This document shows positions 49,069 to 59,652 of a DNA stretch of 64,000 nt, piece by piece. The first letter of the stretch is position 1. The number at the start of each line of letters is the position of its first letter. The DNA is from Okeania sp. KiyG1 (GTDB lineage: Bacteria > Cyanobacteriota > Cyanobacteriia > Cyanobacteriales > Microcoleaceae): contig NZ_BLZO01000118.1 of the NCBI RefSeq assembly GCF_014132355.1, positions 161,001 through 225,000 on the forward strand. The letters run 5' to 3'. A model generated the notes under the pieces. The model searched no databases. It had not been told where the DNA came from and saw nothing but the letters and a program-made list of their open reading frames with translations. Both the position numbers and the translations under genes were made by a program.

Positions 49069-49180
49069 TAATAGCTAGTCAAATAAATCATTACTGTCTA
49101 TAATTTTTAATATTAGGCATATAGTCTGAGATAATAGACTAAAGGCCACCTCACAATTAAACTACTACCAGCAGCCATTA

Positions 49181-49813
49181 ATGACCGCCGGTATTATCCT
49201 AGTATTAGCAATTCTGGTTTTAGGTGGTGTCATCGCTACTATTAGCGATCGCCTAGGTACAAAAGTAGGTAAGGCAAGACTACGACTTTTTAACCTTAGG
49301 CCACGCGATACTGCCGCATTGGTCACTATGCTTACTGGCAGTATCCTTTCAGCATTAACCTTAGTTATCCTATTTGCAACTAGCAAACCATTAAGAAAAG
49401 GTGTTTTCAGAATAGATGAAATCCAAACCAAACTTAATGAAACTCGTAAGGAAGTGACAAAAGCTGAATTTGAAACAACTCGAATCAAAAATGAATTACA
49501 AAAAGCAAGAGCTGATTTAGAATTAGCTCTAACTCAGTTGAATCAAGTTAATCAGTCTTTGGAAAAAGCTTTAGTCCAAAAAGCAGAAATAGAATTCCAA
49601 CTAAAAATAACTAAAGAGCAATTAAATCAAGTTCAAGCAGTAAAAACCCGTACTCAAGAAGAACTAAGGCAAGTTCAAAAAGCAAAAGCTAGAACTGAAG
49701 CCGAACTTAATTTAACTCAAAACCAACTCAATAGTATAGTACAACAAAAAGACACCCTGAGACAAGAAATTGAACAATTGCAAATAGAGCGTCAAAAAAT
49801 ATTAAAAGATTAA
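49181..49813 (+). CDS. DUF3084-family membrane/coiled-coil protein, short form
   Basis: 210 residues. Two N-terminal membrane helices (ILVLAILVLGGVIATI and MLTGSILSALTLVILFATS) frame a short conserved loop KVGKARLRLFNLRPRDTAA, the DUF3084 signature; a long coiled coil then fills residues 85-208 (QTKLNETRKEVTKAEFE, RTQEELRQVQKAKARTEAEL). Usual cyanobacterial members are about twice as long, with a C-terminal globular part. Here the ORF ends inside the coiled coil and R3 repeat sequence starts about 35 bp on, so the C-terminal half has probably been lost. A RuvX-like nuclease gene, its usual neighbour, lies 870 bp downstream beyond inserted repeats. Confidence 0.8.
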   Translation: MTAGIILVLAILVLGGVIATISDRLGTKVGKARLRLFNLRPRDTAALVTMLTGSILSALTLVILFATSKPLRKGVFRIDEIQTKLNETRKEVTKAEFETTRIKNELQKARADLELALTQLNQVNQSLEKALVQKAEIEFQLKITKEQLNQVQAVKTRTQEELRQVQKAKARTEAELNLTQNQLNSIVQQKDTLRQEIEQLQIERQKILKD

Positions 49814-50605
49814 TAATATAGTCTTGTTTATACAGGCAAGGTAGATCGTGTTTTACCGAATAATTAAGGTAAAAATCCTCTCTCTCGCCGTGGAGAAACA
49901 ATGAATTAATTTTCCTTTTATTCAATCCTCTTCCTTTTAGGGAGAGGTAATTATTAATTATCCATTATCAATTATCAATGATTGAACTTGGCTTTTATCT
50001 ACTCCCTAAAATCACATTTTTTTGACCGAATAAATAATATCATGTGCCCCTTCCAGGGGAGCTACGCTATCGGTAGAACAGTTATAATTAGGGCTTGCTG
50101 ATTAAATCTAAAAGTATTTACAGATAAAGGTAAGTGCCTTTTTGGGGTCGAATTGCAGTGCCTGGTAATCAGCTCTTCACGCTCAAAAAGGAGCATATTT
50201 TAGGCGCATAGTTGGGCAGAAAAATCACTATATCCAAAACGCCCGCTCCTACCTCCTCGCTCCCGACCCTTTTCTCCTGTCTCCCCCTCCCCTCCACGGT
50301 CGGGGTTAGGGGTGGGTTGGGAGGGGAGGGGCGAGGGGTGGGTTGTCTCCTACCCTCACCCATAAGAATTTTTCAGTAAACCCTAGTTAGGCTCTTAGTT
50401 TTGCTTGAGCAATAATAGTAAGTATTGTAGAGGTTCAAGCCCAACTACAAACAAAAATTTTATTATTTATAAGTAATTATCCGAACATGATATAATTCAA
50501 CTTTAAAGGCTTTTATTTAAAGAAAAATCAAACAAATACTGTTCGCCAATCCTATAATTTTCAGGAAAGGTAACAATTAATTGTTAATTCTTAATTGTTT
50601 AACTT
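49814..50605. repeat. Nested repeat cluster between the DUF3084 and RuvX-like genes
   Basis: R3 variant at about 49851-49982; then an R1 element from about 50037 (ATATCATGTGCC) to about 50493 (CCGAACATGATAT) enclosing an R5 element at 50090-50384 (AGGGCTTGCTGATTAA to TTCAGTAAACCCT). This mass of elements replaces the missing 3-prime half of the DUF3084 gene. Confidence 0.75.
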
Positions 50606-50689
50606 ATGCAACTGAGAAAAGCTACAACAAAAAGTAAAAACTCAAAAAACAAAATTAATCCTAGTCAGCAAAAAAATATTCAAACATGA
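50606..50689 (+). CDS. Small basic ORF overlapping the RuvX-like start
   Basis: 27 codons (MQLRKATTKSKNSKNKINPS, QQKNIQT), ending in ATGA overlap with the next gene. Its Lys/Ser/Asn-rich sequence could be a leader peptide or the tail of the lost DUF3084 C-terminus. No further support, so treat as tentative. Confidence 0.3.
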   Translation: MQLRKATTKSKNSKNKINPSQQKNIQT

Positions 50690-51153
50690 TTTTAGGATTT
50701 GACCCAGGTAGCCAAAAGTGTGGAATTGCACTTATGGATAGAGAAAAACAACTACACTACCACCAAGTTGTAGAATCTCTAGAAGTTGTCACAACAATCA
50801 AAAATTTACATCAAAAATTTGACATTGATTTAATTGTGATTGGCGACCAAACCCACTCAAAAACTTGGAAACAAAGCCTCACAGAAATAATTTCAAAAAC
50901 AGTACCAATCATCAAAATAGATGAACGTTATTCTAGCTTAGAAGCTCGCGATCGCTATTGGCAAATGTATCCTCCTCAAGGTATTTTTCGTCTAATTCCT
51001 TTAGGAATGAGAATTCCACCTCAACCAGTAGATGATATTGTCGCTATAATTTTGATAGAAAGATACTTAAAAATCACTCTCTCTATAAGTAAAAATTCAG
51101 CCGTCAGTCATCAGCTATTGTTTCTAGTTTTAGATAACAATTTTATTAATTAA
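50686..51153 (+). CDS. RuvX/YqgF-like RNase H-fold nuclease
   Basis: 155 residues. ILGFDPGSQKCGIALMD supplies the first catalytic Asp; LIVIGDQTHSKTW holds a second acidic position, IIKIDERYSSLEARDRYW the Glu, and PPQPVDDIVAIILIERYL the last Asp: the RuvC/YqgF arrangement. It may process pre-16S rRNA or resolve DNA junctions; cyanobacteria carry this second, divergent form next to DUF3084. The last about 20 residues (KNSAVSHQLLFLVLDNN) are encoded by CAGCCGTCAGTCATCAGC repeat sequence, so the natural stop was displaced by a repeat. The core domain is complete. Confidence 0.82.
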   Translation: MILGFDPGSQKCGIALMDREKQLHYHQVVESLEVVTTIKNLHQKFDIDLIVIGDQTHSKTWKQSLTEIISKTVPIIKIDERYSSLEARDRYWQMYPPQGIFRLIPLGMRIPPQPVDDIVAIILIERYLKITLSISKNSAVSHQLLFLVLDNNFIN

Positions 51154-51396
51154 TGCCAAATTAGAGCTTACTACAAAAACTGAGTCTTATTGCTGAAGTC
51201 CGCAGTTCCTCCGCAGGAGGCTAGCTGAAAGCTAATAGCTGTTAGCTCCGCATTCCGCAGGAAATGCTTATCTCTATAATTTATAGTTAATTTGATTATA
51301 TTCATACAATTAACCTATTTCTAAAGTTAAGACAGCTATAATAAAATAATAAGTAAAAATTTAATAGCTTAAAATAAAGTCAGAAAATATAGATCC
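51154..51396. repeat. Spacer with CTGAAAGCTAATAGCTG-type repeats
   Basis: Contains GCTGAAGTCCGCAGTTCC and CGCAGGAAATGCTTA blocks repeated at 23.2, 23.6 and 24.9 kb, then an AT-rich leader to the pentapeptide gene. No gene seen. Confidence 0.55.
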
Positions 51397-52257
51397 ATGA
51401 AAGAACAAGAACTGATCCAGCGATACGAACAAGGAGAAAGAGACTTTAGTGGCCTGAATTTAGCTGGAGCTGACTTGAGAGGAGCAATTCTAATAGGCGT
51501 TAATCTCTCCAAAGCTAATTTAACAGGAGCAAATCTAAGTAGAGCATTCCTCACAAAAACTCAACTCAATCAGGCATTATTACACAGAGCTAACCTGAGC
51601 TTTGCCAAAATGGGTGAAACTAAAATGGCCGAAGCTAACCTGATCAAAGCTAATCTCAGTGGAGCTTTTTTAATAAAATCAAAACTTCCTAGAGCTAATC
51701 TGACAGGAGCTAATCTGACAGGAGCTAATCTGGCAAGAACTAATTTATGGAGTGCCAACCTATGTAGTGCTACTTTAGAATCTACTAATCTACGAGAATC
51801 TAATCTCACGGGTGTTAACCTTAATTGGGCTAATATGTTCGACGCAAAATTAATGGCAGCTAAACTATTTGCAGCTCAACTGACAGGAGTTAACTTTAGA
51901 AAAGCTTACTTGAACGGAATAGATTTGAGTGGAGCAGATTTGAATGGAGTTAACTTTAGTGAAGCTAAGTTAAATGGGGCAAACTTAGAAGGAGCAAATT
52001 TAATAGCAGCCAACTTCAGCAATGCTCTAATGCGTAGTATTAAATTAAATAGTGCAGATTTAACAAAAGCAAATTTAACACAAGCTTGTTTAGTTAGAGC
52101 AAATTTGAATTGGAGTAAACTTTATGACGCTAATTTGAGTGAAGCTAATTTGGATAGAGCAACATTTATCGGAGCAAATCTAGAAAAAGTAAAGTTTGTA
52201 AATACAACATTACCAGAATCAACAAGATTATATTTTAGTTTTGCCACTGCCAGATAA
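51397..52257 (+). CDS. Pentapeptide-repeat protein
   Basis: 286 residues, nearly all A(D/N)LXX repeats, for example LAGADLRGAILIGVNLSKAN, LTGANLTGANLARTNLWSAN and LSGADLNGVNFSEAKLNGAN. About fifty units would coil into a right-handed quadrilateral beta-helix. A short N-terminus (MKEQELIQRYEQGERDFSG) is the common cap in cyanobacteria. No signal peptide or membrane helix, so cytoplasmic. Some members mimic DNA and inhibit gyrase, but most cyanobacterial ones have no known role. Intact and alone between repeat spacers. Confidence 0.92.
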   Translation: MKEQELIQRYEQGERDFSGLNLAGADLRGAILIGVNLSKANLTGANLSRAFLTKTQLNQALLHRANLSFAKMGETKMAEANLIKANLSGAFLIKSKLPRANLTGANLTGANLARTNLWSANLCSATLESTNLRESNLTGVNLNWANMFDAKLMAAKLFAAQLTGVNFRKAYLNGIDLSGADLNGVNFSEAKLNGANLEGANLIAANFSNALMRSIKLNSADLTKANLTQACLVRANLNWSKLYDANLSEANLDRATFIGANLEKVKFVNTTLPESTRLYFSFATAR

Positions 52258-53402
52258 TTCAGCTTTTAATTAAACTCAATAGCATTCCGTAAGGAAAAGC
52301 GACTCTGATAAGAGCGGGTCTCCTCGCCATATCCATAAGACCAAAAGAAGAAAAAATTTTCATTATTAGTCAATCCTCTTCTTTTCAAAAAGAGGTAATT
52401 GTTAATTATTAATTATTAATTGTTGAAATACAGTTGATGACTAAAAAGATGAACAGTTGATTTGAGTTAATTGAACAATGTTCCTACTTATTTTCCCAGA
52501 CTTGATATGATGATCGGAACAATTATTCTCTCATAATTGTTCAAATGAATATAATATTTATATATTTTTGATTTTTAATTAAATAAAAAATCGACAAAAA
52601 TCGTAATCTGCTGAAAAATCTAAAAATAATGATATAGTTATTGTATAAGGGTTACTATGGCTTCACGCTTGACTTTTAATTCAACGCAAATATACCCACT
52701 AGGTCAACCTAAGCCAAAAGTTTTAAGTATGACAATAGATTCTACGGATTTTAGAGCCACTTAAGCGTACTACCTAAGTAGGGCTTGCTGATTAATTCTC
52801 AAAGTATTGATAAATAAAGACTAAAGCCTTTTTGGACTTCAAAAAAGTGCCAGCTTTTCGGTGCAAAGAGCTGCATAAAGCTAGTCTTTTGGACTGACTA
52901 TGGTAGAAAAATCACTCTTATACCATTTTGATAAATGTTTGTTACAAATGGTAGAAGTAAGAAAGAAGGAAGAAGGAAGAAGGAAGAGGGGAAAAATATT
53001 GAGAAAAAGGTAAAAACGATAGGTATAAATATCTAAAATAAACTGGAGCAGCTATTTTTAAGCATATTCGATAAAACTCTACCCTTTTGTAGCATTCTTT
53101 TTCAAAGTGGTATTACAATTCTTACCGAATAATTAATAATTAAATAATTCTGCTTTAAAGCCTCCCCTTTTAAGGGGAAATAAAGAAATAATATTTCCTT
53201 ATATTCAATTCCGTAGCGGTTTTAACCAGAGGTAATTATCAATTATCCATTATCAATTAATGAATCCTACCTCCTCGCTCATTCCCATTTCTCCTGACTT
53301 CCCCTCCACCGGAGGGGTTAGGGGTGGGTTTCCTACCCCTACTAAAAGACTTTTTCAGCAAACCCTAAGTATTAGTTAGGTAGACAAAAAGTATATATAA
53401 AA
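52258..53402. repeat. Spacer with R5 element enclosing an R3 element
   Basis: After an R3-like part near 52350-52433 and an AT-rich stretch, an R5 element fills 52780-53366, flanked by AAGT on both sides (52776-52779, 53367-53370). It encloses an inverted R3 copy at about 53134-53265 (TTACCGAATAATTAATAATT to ATTATCAATTAATGAAT). No gene seen. Confidence 0.8.
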
Positions 53403-56400
53403 ATGAATCAAAACCGCATCCAAACCTATATAAATCTAATTCAAGAACTATTAAATAGCCCCACAGAGAGAGCAGATAAAATCCTAGCAACTAACCAAGA
53501 ATTACTAGATAAAGGATTACTCCAAACAATAATAATGATGGCACAGACATCAGCAGAAAAAGGAAACCAAGAAGCTCAAGAACTCTTACTCACATTTGCA
53601 GTAGAACTCTCAGAAAAATTAGAAATTTCAATTACAGAAAATACCTCAATTACAGCAACCCCATTAGAATATTTGATATTCTTAACCCAGGTATTACAAG
53701 CAACCCACGAAAGCAAAAACGATCCTCAAATTATCTACCCTATTTTGCAAGAAAACCTCAACAAACTAGACCAAGGTTTATTAGAAACCTTCCAAACTTG
53801 GGCGACCTCAACCTTAGTAGAAATTAAACCAGAAGAAGCTCATAGTATTGCTGCAGATATAGTTAACTTCAGTAACCAGATCCAAGAATTTCCCCTTGGA
53901 AACAAAGCAAATAATTTAGAAATAGCAATTACTGGATATAGAACAGCATTAACTGTATACAATAATGCTTCTAAAACTCATCATTGGGTAAGTATTATCA
54001 ACAATCTTGGCACTGCTTATCTCAATAGAATTTATGGAGATAAATCTGTAAATATTGAGCAAGCAATAGAAATTTATCAACCAGCATTAAAAGTAATAGA
54101 TAGAAAAGATAGTCCCCTAGATTGGGCAATAATTCAAAGTAATTTAGGCAATGCTTATAGTCATAGAATTGAAGGGGATAAAGCCAAAAATATTGAACAA
54201 TCAATAGTTGCTTATCAAAGAGCATTGGAAATTATTACCCAAGAAAATTTCCCCCAACAATGGGCAGCTATTCAAAATAATTTAGCTAATACCTACTTAA
54301 CGCGAATTACAGGAAAAGTCGGCGAGAATATTGAATTAGCAATAGATGCTTACCAAAAAGCATTGCAAGTTATTAATCAAGAAGAAAAGCCTCTAGACTG
54401 GGCAGTAACTCAAAGCAATCTTGGTAATGCTTATCTAAATAGAATGACAGAAAATGTAGAGGAAAATATTGAGCAAGTAATTGCAACTTATCAGCAAGCA
54501 TTAAAAATTATTAATAGGGAAAATTCCCCCAACAATGGGCAAATATTCAAAAAAATCTGGGTAATGCTTACTTAAATAGATTCACAGGGAAAAAAAGCCA
54601 AAATATTGAATTAGCTATTACAGCTTATCAACAAGCATTAACAGAAATTACTCCCATCGATCGTCTATTAGATTGGGTAATAATTTCCATAAATCTTGCC
54701 ACTGCTTACCTCCACAGAGACACAGCAGAAATAGTCGAAAATATTGAACTATCAATTGCAGTTTATCAACAAGTGCTGCAAGTTATTAATCCAGAAAAAT
54801 TTGCTTTATGGTGGGGAGTTATTCAAAAAAATCTTGGTGATGCTTATAGTTATAAAGTCAGAGAAAATATAGAAAATATTACTGATTTTTATCAAAATCT
54901 TGAATTAGCAATTACAGCATATCAACAAGCATTAAATATTTTTACTATAGAAAATTTTCCAATTGAATGTCTACAAATTAATCGTAAATTAGGCGATTTA
55001 GGATTTCAAAAGGAAAATTGGCAACTTGCTATTGAAAGTTATCAAGTAGCAATTAAGTTGCTAGAAATAACTCAAAGTTTGGCAAATACCGAAATATCTT
55101 ACCAAGAGATGTTAGCTGAATCCATTTATATGTATGGCAACATAGTAGAATGTTATGTCAAGATTGAGGAATATGAACAAGCATTAGAATATGTAGAAGC
55201 TTCTCGTTCTCGTCGTTTAGTAGAGTTAATGATGATCAACGACATTTATAAAAATGAGGAAAAGCCAGCAGAAGTAGAAGAATATTATGATTTACAACAA
55301 CAAATTAATCAGCTCAGTTTTGATACTGCTAGAATTAATAAACCAATTACAGTGGGAAGTCAGTTTAGTATCAAAGAGATTAAATCAGAGAATCAAGAAA
55401 AGATTTTTTTCTTGAAAGAAAAACAGCAAAAAATTTGGCAAAAAATTTGGAATAGCGACCGCGTACTAGCGGAACAATTACAAGTTACATATCTGGGTTT
55501 TTCAGATATTCAGCAGTTAGTAAAGGATGGACAAACTGCCATTATAGATTTTTATTCAACCAGAAATAATACCTATATATTCCTTCTGACTCAGCAGCAA
55601 CTTACTGTTCATATTTGTCAAGGAGAAGGAGTTGATAAGTTACAAACTTGGATACATGATAATTGGTTGAAACTCCATGCAGAAAATAGTAGTGAATGGC
55701 AAAATAAAATGGAGGATTTTCTTTCAGAATTATCAGAAAAATTAGAATTAAATCAACCGATAGAACAACTGAATGAGATAAAAGAATTAATTATTATTCC
55801 CCATTTATATCTACATCAAATACCTTACGCTGCTTTACCAGTTACTAGAGAAAAAGAAACAAAGTATTTGTGTGATTATTTCCGTTTAAGAATTTTACCT
55901 AGTTGTCAAATTCTCAATTATTGCTCAGAGCTATGTCCCGTAAAGCACGCTTCGCGATCGCCCATTAATAATCCCCGTAAAATAGGAATTGTGGAAACTC
56001 CTATAACAAATAAGTTTTATACAAGATATGAATGTGAAACTATAGCAAATATGTACTTAATTTCTCCCCAAAAACGTCTGCAATATAGTCAGGCAAAAAT
56101 TAATAATTACCACAATTTTATTCAACAACTACAAGTGCTGCATTCCAGTCACACTTCTCAAGTAAATATTGTCAATCCCTTAGCATCAAAACTAAAATTA
56201 TTTGATGGAGATATAGTTCTTAGTAAAGTTTTTACCTGGCGTTTACCAGAATTATTTGATGTATTTCTTTCCAGTTGCGAAATTAATCTCAATCAAACCA
56301 AAATTTCTGACGATATTCTCACATTTGCTACTGCTTTTATTAGTGCAGGTGCCCGTCATGTAATTAGTTCATTATGGTTAGTAGAAGATTTAGCCACAGC

Positions 56401-56683
56401 ATTATTTTGCATTTTCTACTATCAACATCGCCAAAAATATAGCCGTTCAGAAGCATTTAAAAAAGCACAAAATCAACTTCGTTATTTAACAGGAACTCAG
56501 CTTAGTAATTATAGAAAGCAGCTAGAAGGATATCTAGAACAATACATGAAACACGAAAATTCAGAAAAAATACAACAAAAAAAAGAACTCTTATCATGGT
56601 TTTGTCAACAGAGTCTTCCATTTACTCATCCTTACTACTGGGCAGGTTTTATTTCCCAAGGTATTTCAACAATTAATAATTAA
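53403..56683 (+). pseudogene. TPR-CHAT caspase-like protease, one frameshift
   Basis: About 1093 residues. The N-terminal domain (RIQTYINLIQELLNSPTERA, ELLDKGLLQTIIMMAQ) is the kind usually heading cyanobacterial CHAT proteins. Long TPR-like repeats follow (SNLGNAYLNR, NIEQAIEIYQPALKVI). A missing T at 54524-54525 breaks the frame after INREN; the other frame continues NFPQQWANIQKNLGNAYLNR to the end. The CHAT domain lies in the last 330 residues: LQVLHSSHTSQVNI near 56140 supplies the catalytic His and DVFLSSCEINLNQT near 56275 the Cys; GARHVISSLWLVED follows. CHAT proteases cleave partners on activation, as in the gRAMP-bound Craspase, but no CRISPR genes are here. It is probably an immunity or regulated-death protease. 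Confidence 0.85.
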
Positions 56684-57209
56684 TAATTAATAATTAATAA
56701 TTACCTCAGGTTTTAACCGTTACGGAATTGAATTAAGCAGAAATCTTATTTCTTTTTTTTTCTCCTTGCTCATGAGAGGCTTTCAACCTTTGGTGATTAA
56801 TTATCAATTATCAATTATCCATTATCCATTGGTAAAAATATCTCTACTTATATCATTATCAGCAGTTGTCAATTTATCTTTTCTGTACCAGGCTTAATAC
56901 TCCACCTTACTTTATACCAATTTGAAAAAAGAATGCTATGCTTAAGTGATACTTCAACTATTATTCAACTATTATTCAACTATTAAGTAATTAACACAAG
57001 CTGAATAAACTTTTTGGTAATTAGCATGCTAGTTATTCTTAATTATTCTTATTTTTACCGAAAAATTGTGGTCTCAAGCCTCCTGTACTTTTAAGGGGAT
57101 AAAAAAAATAGAATCTTCCATATTTCAAGCCTCCTTATTGCAGGAGTACTGATAACTGATAACTGATAACTGATAACTGAAATGACTACTCCCCCGCTCA
57201 AGAAAATAA
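56684..57209. repeat. Spacer with R3-derived repeats and CAGTTAT heptamers
   Basis: R3 copy at about 56690-56832, a second partial copy at about 57050-57140 and TAACTGATAACTGATAACTG up to 57180. ACTATTATTCAACTATTATT tandem repeats at about 56950. No gene seen. Confidence 0.6.
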
Positions 57210-57859
57210 TTATCTTGTTATCCGTTGATAAAGAATAGCCTTACCTTGTCTTTTTCCAGAATCTTTCCACCCTCTTTGTTCCAGATCGCCTAATCTATTA
57301 AGAGTAGTTATATACGCAGGAGAACAACCTAAAACCTTCCCTAATTCCCGTGCCGTTTTTAATTCTTGAACATCATCATTCAACAAGCTTTTTGTCATTT
57401 CTTTTTGTTCGATAACTGTTGTCATTGATGATTGTTCATATTCATATTTATCCCTGGATACAAGGTTTTCTTTTTCTATACTGTGTAACTCCTTTTTTTT
57501 CTTAGGAGTTACTAAATCTTCAGCATCATCTATTTCTTTAACTTCTTTAATCAATTTTTTTCTATATATTTATCTATATAACTATCCAGTTTATTCCCAA
57601 TATACTTTCCTATTGCCACATTAATTTTAGTTTCCAAACTAAGCGACAAAATACCTCGTTCGCCATCTATTTCTTCTCCTAAATAAAGATTAATAAACAA
57701 ATTTAAAACTTCAAAAGCTGTAGAATCATTCTCCTTACATTTTACTTGGAAGCGTTGCCATTTATCATGAGCTAATTTAAAATCGATCCTAACTTTATCT
57801 TCTCTATCATTGCTATACATATTAACTAAATACCTAGATAAGGGACGGAATTTAGGCAT
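57210..57859 (-). pseudogene. Probable DNA-binding protein, split by a frameshift
   Basis: The upstream piece (57551-57859) reads KVRIDFKLAHDKWQRFQVKC, ending GNKLDSYIDKYIEKN; the downstream piece (57210-57554) begins MIKEVKEIDDAEDLVTPKKK. Adding one base to the T run at 57555-57561 joins them as IDKYIEKKLIKEVKEIDD, giving about 217 residues. The N-terminal region resembles a ribbon-helix-helix or other small DNA-binding fold; the C-terminus, ELKTARELGKVLGCSPAYIT, looks like a helix-turn-helix. The centre is charged. The start may be ATG at 57820. I cannot name the family; plasmid- or TA-associated regulators have this kind of build. Confidence 0.6.
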
Positions 57860-58460
57860 ACATTACCCTTGAACGCCTAAAGCCATTTATCTACCACTTA
57901 TGGTATTGTCTATAATTATAGACAAAAAGTCAAATAATTTTTGCAATTCTATTGATTAATAAAAAATTAATTAACCTCGAACGAGTAATTGATAATTATC
58001 ATCAATAATTCACTTAATCTGAAAGTTTCAAATTATAAATATCAATACAGGATACTAATCAATATTTAGTAATTTTCTGTTGATTTTTCAGCAAAAATTC
58101 TTGAGTAATTTTATCATTAAATTTACTCAAGAAACAAATTGAAAAAGGAAGAAGCGGTGCGACCCCGCATCGGCGACAGACCCAAGGGAATGCGCACTCC
58201 TGTGAAGAAGAAGGAAGAAAAAATGGCATTGCATAATTGCGGGATGATTTTGTCACCAGAGCAGAAAGCATAATCCCCGTGTCCCCCTCTCCTCGTGTCC
58301 CCGTGTCCCCGTGTCCCCGTGGAGCGCCGAAATCATCCCAGTATTCAGCAACACCGAAAAAATGGATGGGGATAGTCAACGACCGGCCACTCCGTGTCTT
58401 ATAACCCCAACCAATTGTCAACACCGTGTAGACGGTGGGATATTAAGCCCAAAATAAAAA
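57860..58460. other. Spacer with GTGTCCCC tandem repeats
   Basis: AT-rich leader, then GCGACCCCGCATCGGCGACA (a block also seen near 2715) and a GTGTCCCC tandem array at about 58281-58321. The long open frame across it is low-complexity and not credible as a gene. Confidence 0.55.
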
Positions 58461-58727
58461 GATTACTAACTAACAGTAAATTCAGTTAAATTACGTTTAT
58501 ACCAATTCCCAAAAGTGTTGCTATACTTGGGCAGTACTTCAGTTGTCAACTGATCGGTACAAGCAAAATTACTTTGCATGCTAATTTCAGCTAATTTAAT
58601 GTTAATTATTCTTATGTTTACTTCTCCCCACTCCCCCACTCCCATTTCCTCCAGGGAGGGGTTAGGGTGGGTCCCCTACTCAACAAAATGTAGAAAAGTT
58701 TTTGAGAAATGGTATTATAGGGGGCAT
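58461..58727 (-). pseudogene. Remnant of a second xisI 3-prime end, interrupted by an inverted-repeat element
   Basis: ACTAACTAACAGTAAATTCA to ACGTTTATA, then GGGGGCAT at 58719, match the end of xisI at 26848-26891 with a few substitutions. Between them lies an element of about 220 bp with ends ATACCAATTCCCAAAA and TTGAGAAATGGTAT, which are inverted repeats. The rest of that xisI copy is gone. Confidence 0.65.
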
Positions 58728-58762
58728 AATTGAAAAAAGCTAAAATTGAAACGTTATCTAAT

Positions 58763-59568
58763 TTAAAAGACACTGCCAGTTTCTTCAATTAATAAACTAG
58801 ATTTATCCAAATTAAAATTATTAGTCTCAGTCATAGTTAACTTCAAAAGACCATTTTTAACAATAAACTGAGGTTGTACCAATAAAAACCTCCCTTATCC
58901 CGATAAAAAGTAATATTGACAGGAACTTTTAATTTCCTTAAAATAACTTCAGACTTTCCTGACAACTGGCGTTGTGTAGTATCTCCAATTATCTCATAGG
59001 AAATTGTAGCAGCAGTATTATTTGCAAGTTTGATATTGACCAAACCATTTACAGGTTGAATAACTCCAATAGGCAATTGTCTTGCTCCAGGTAAAGGAGC
59101 TGTAGAATCATTAACAAATAATTGTTTTGAAGGTTGAATAGGTTGAATTTGAACAGTATTTGATGGCGATACAGTCGAAGACGGTTTTTCTGGAGAAGGT
59201 TGTTTTGAGGGTTGAATAGGCTGATTTTGAACAGTATTTGATGGTGATACAGTCGAAGGCGGTTTTTCTGGAGAAAGTTGTTTTGAGGGTTGAGAAGGCT
59301 GAGTTGGAACAGTATTTGATGGCGATACAGTCGAAGACGGTTTTTCTGGAGAAAGTTGTTTTGAGGGTTGAGTAGGTTGAGTTGGAACAGTATTTGATGG
59401 TGATACAGTCAAAGACGGTTTTTCTGGAGACGATTGAGAATCAAAACGAGGCAACTGTGCTAGGCTAAGACTAGGTAAAGTTATACTTGATAGCAATATA
59501 ATTATCAGTCCACAAATTTGCTTCTTTAGTCTAGTATTTATGCTGAATAACTGGAAATAAAACTGCAT
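58763..59568 (-). CDS. Exported protein with four Pro/Ser-rich tandem repeats
   Basis: The start MQFYFQLFSINTRLKKQICG is followed by a hydrophobic stretch ending SLSLA, a probable signal peptide. Then come four 27-residue units of the pattern SPEKPSSTVSPSNTVPTQP plus QPSKQL, a flexible linker or wall-spanning spacer, and a C-terminal domain (PLPGARQLPIGVIQPVNGLV, AATISYEIIGDTTQRQLSG, KVPVNITFYRDKGG) that may bind cell-surface or periplasmic partners. In the given frame a stop falls at 58843; one more A in the run at 58884-58888 gives FLLVQPQFIVKNGLLKLTMT and ends at 58763. The C-terminal domain resembles some uncharacterised cyanobacterial beta-sandwich domains, but I cannot name it. Confidence 0.68.
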
Positions 59569-59652
59569 AATTATTTGCCTAAATAATCTAAATATTTTGT
59601 TATTAGTTAAATACCTATTATTATATCAGGAAAATCTTAGAGTAAATGGTTT

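Noticed and set aside
58059-58424. 121-codon minus-strand ORF
   Set aside because: It is mostly GTGTCCCC tandem repeats and other spacer text, with no domain and no sensible start.
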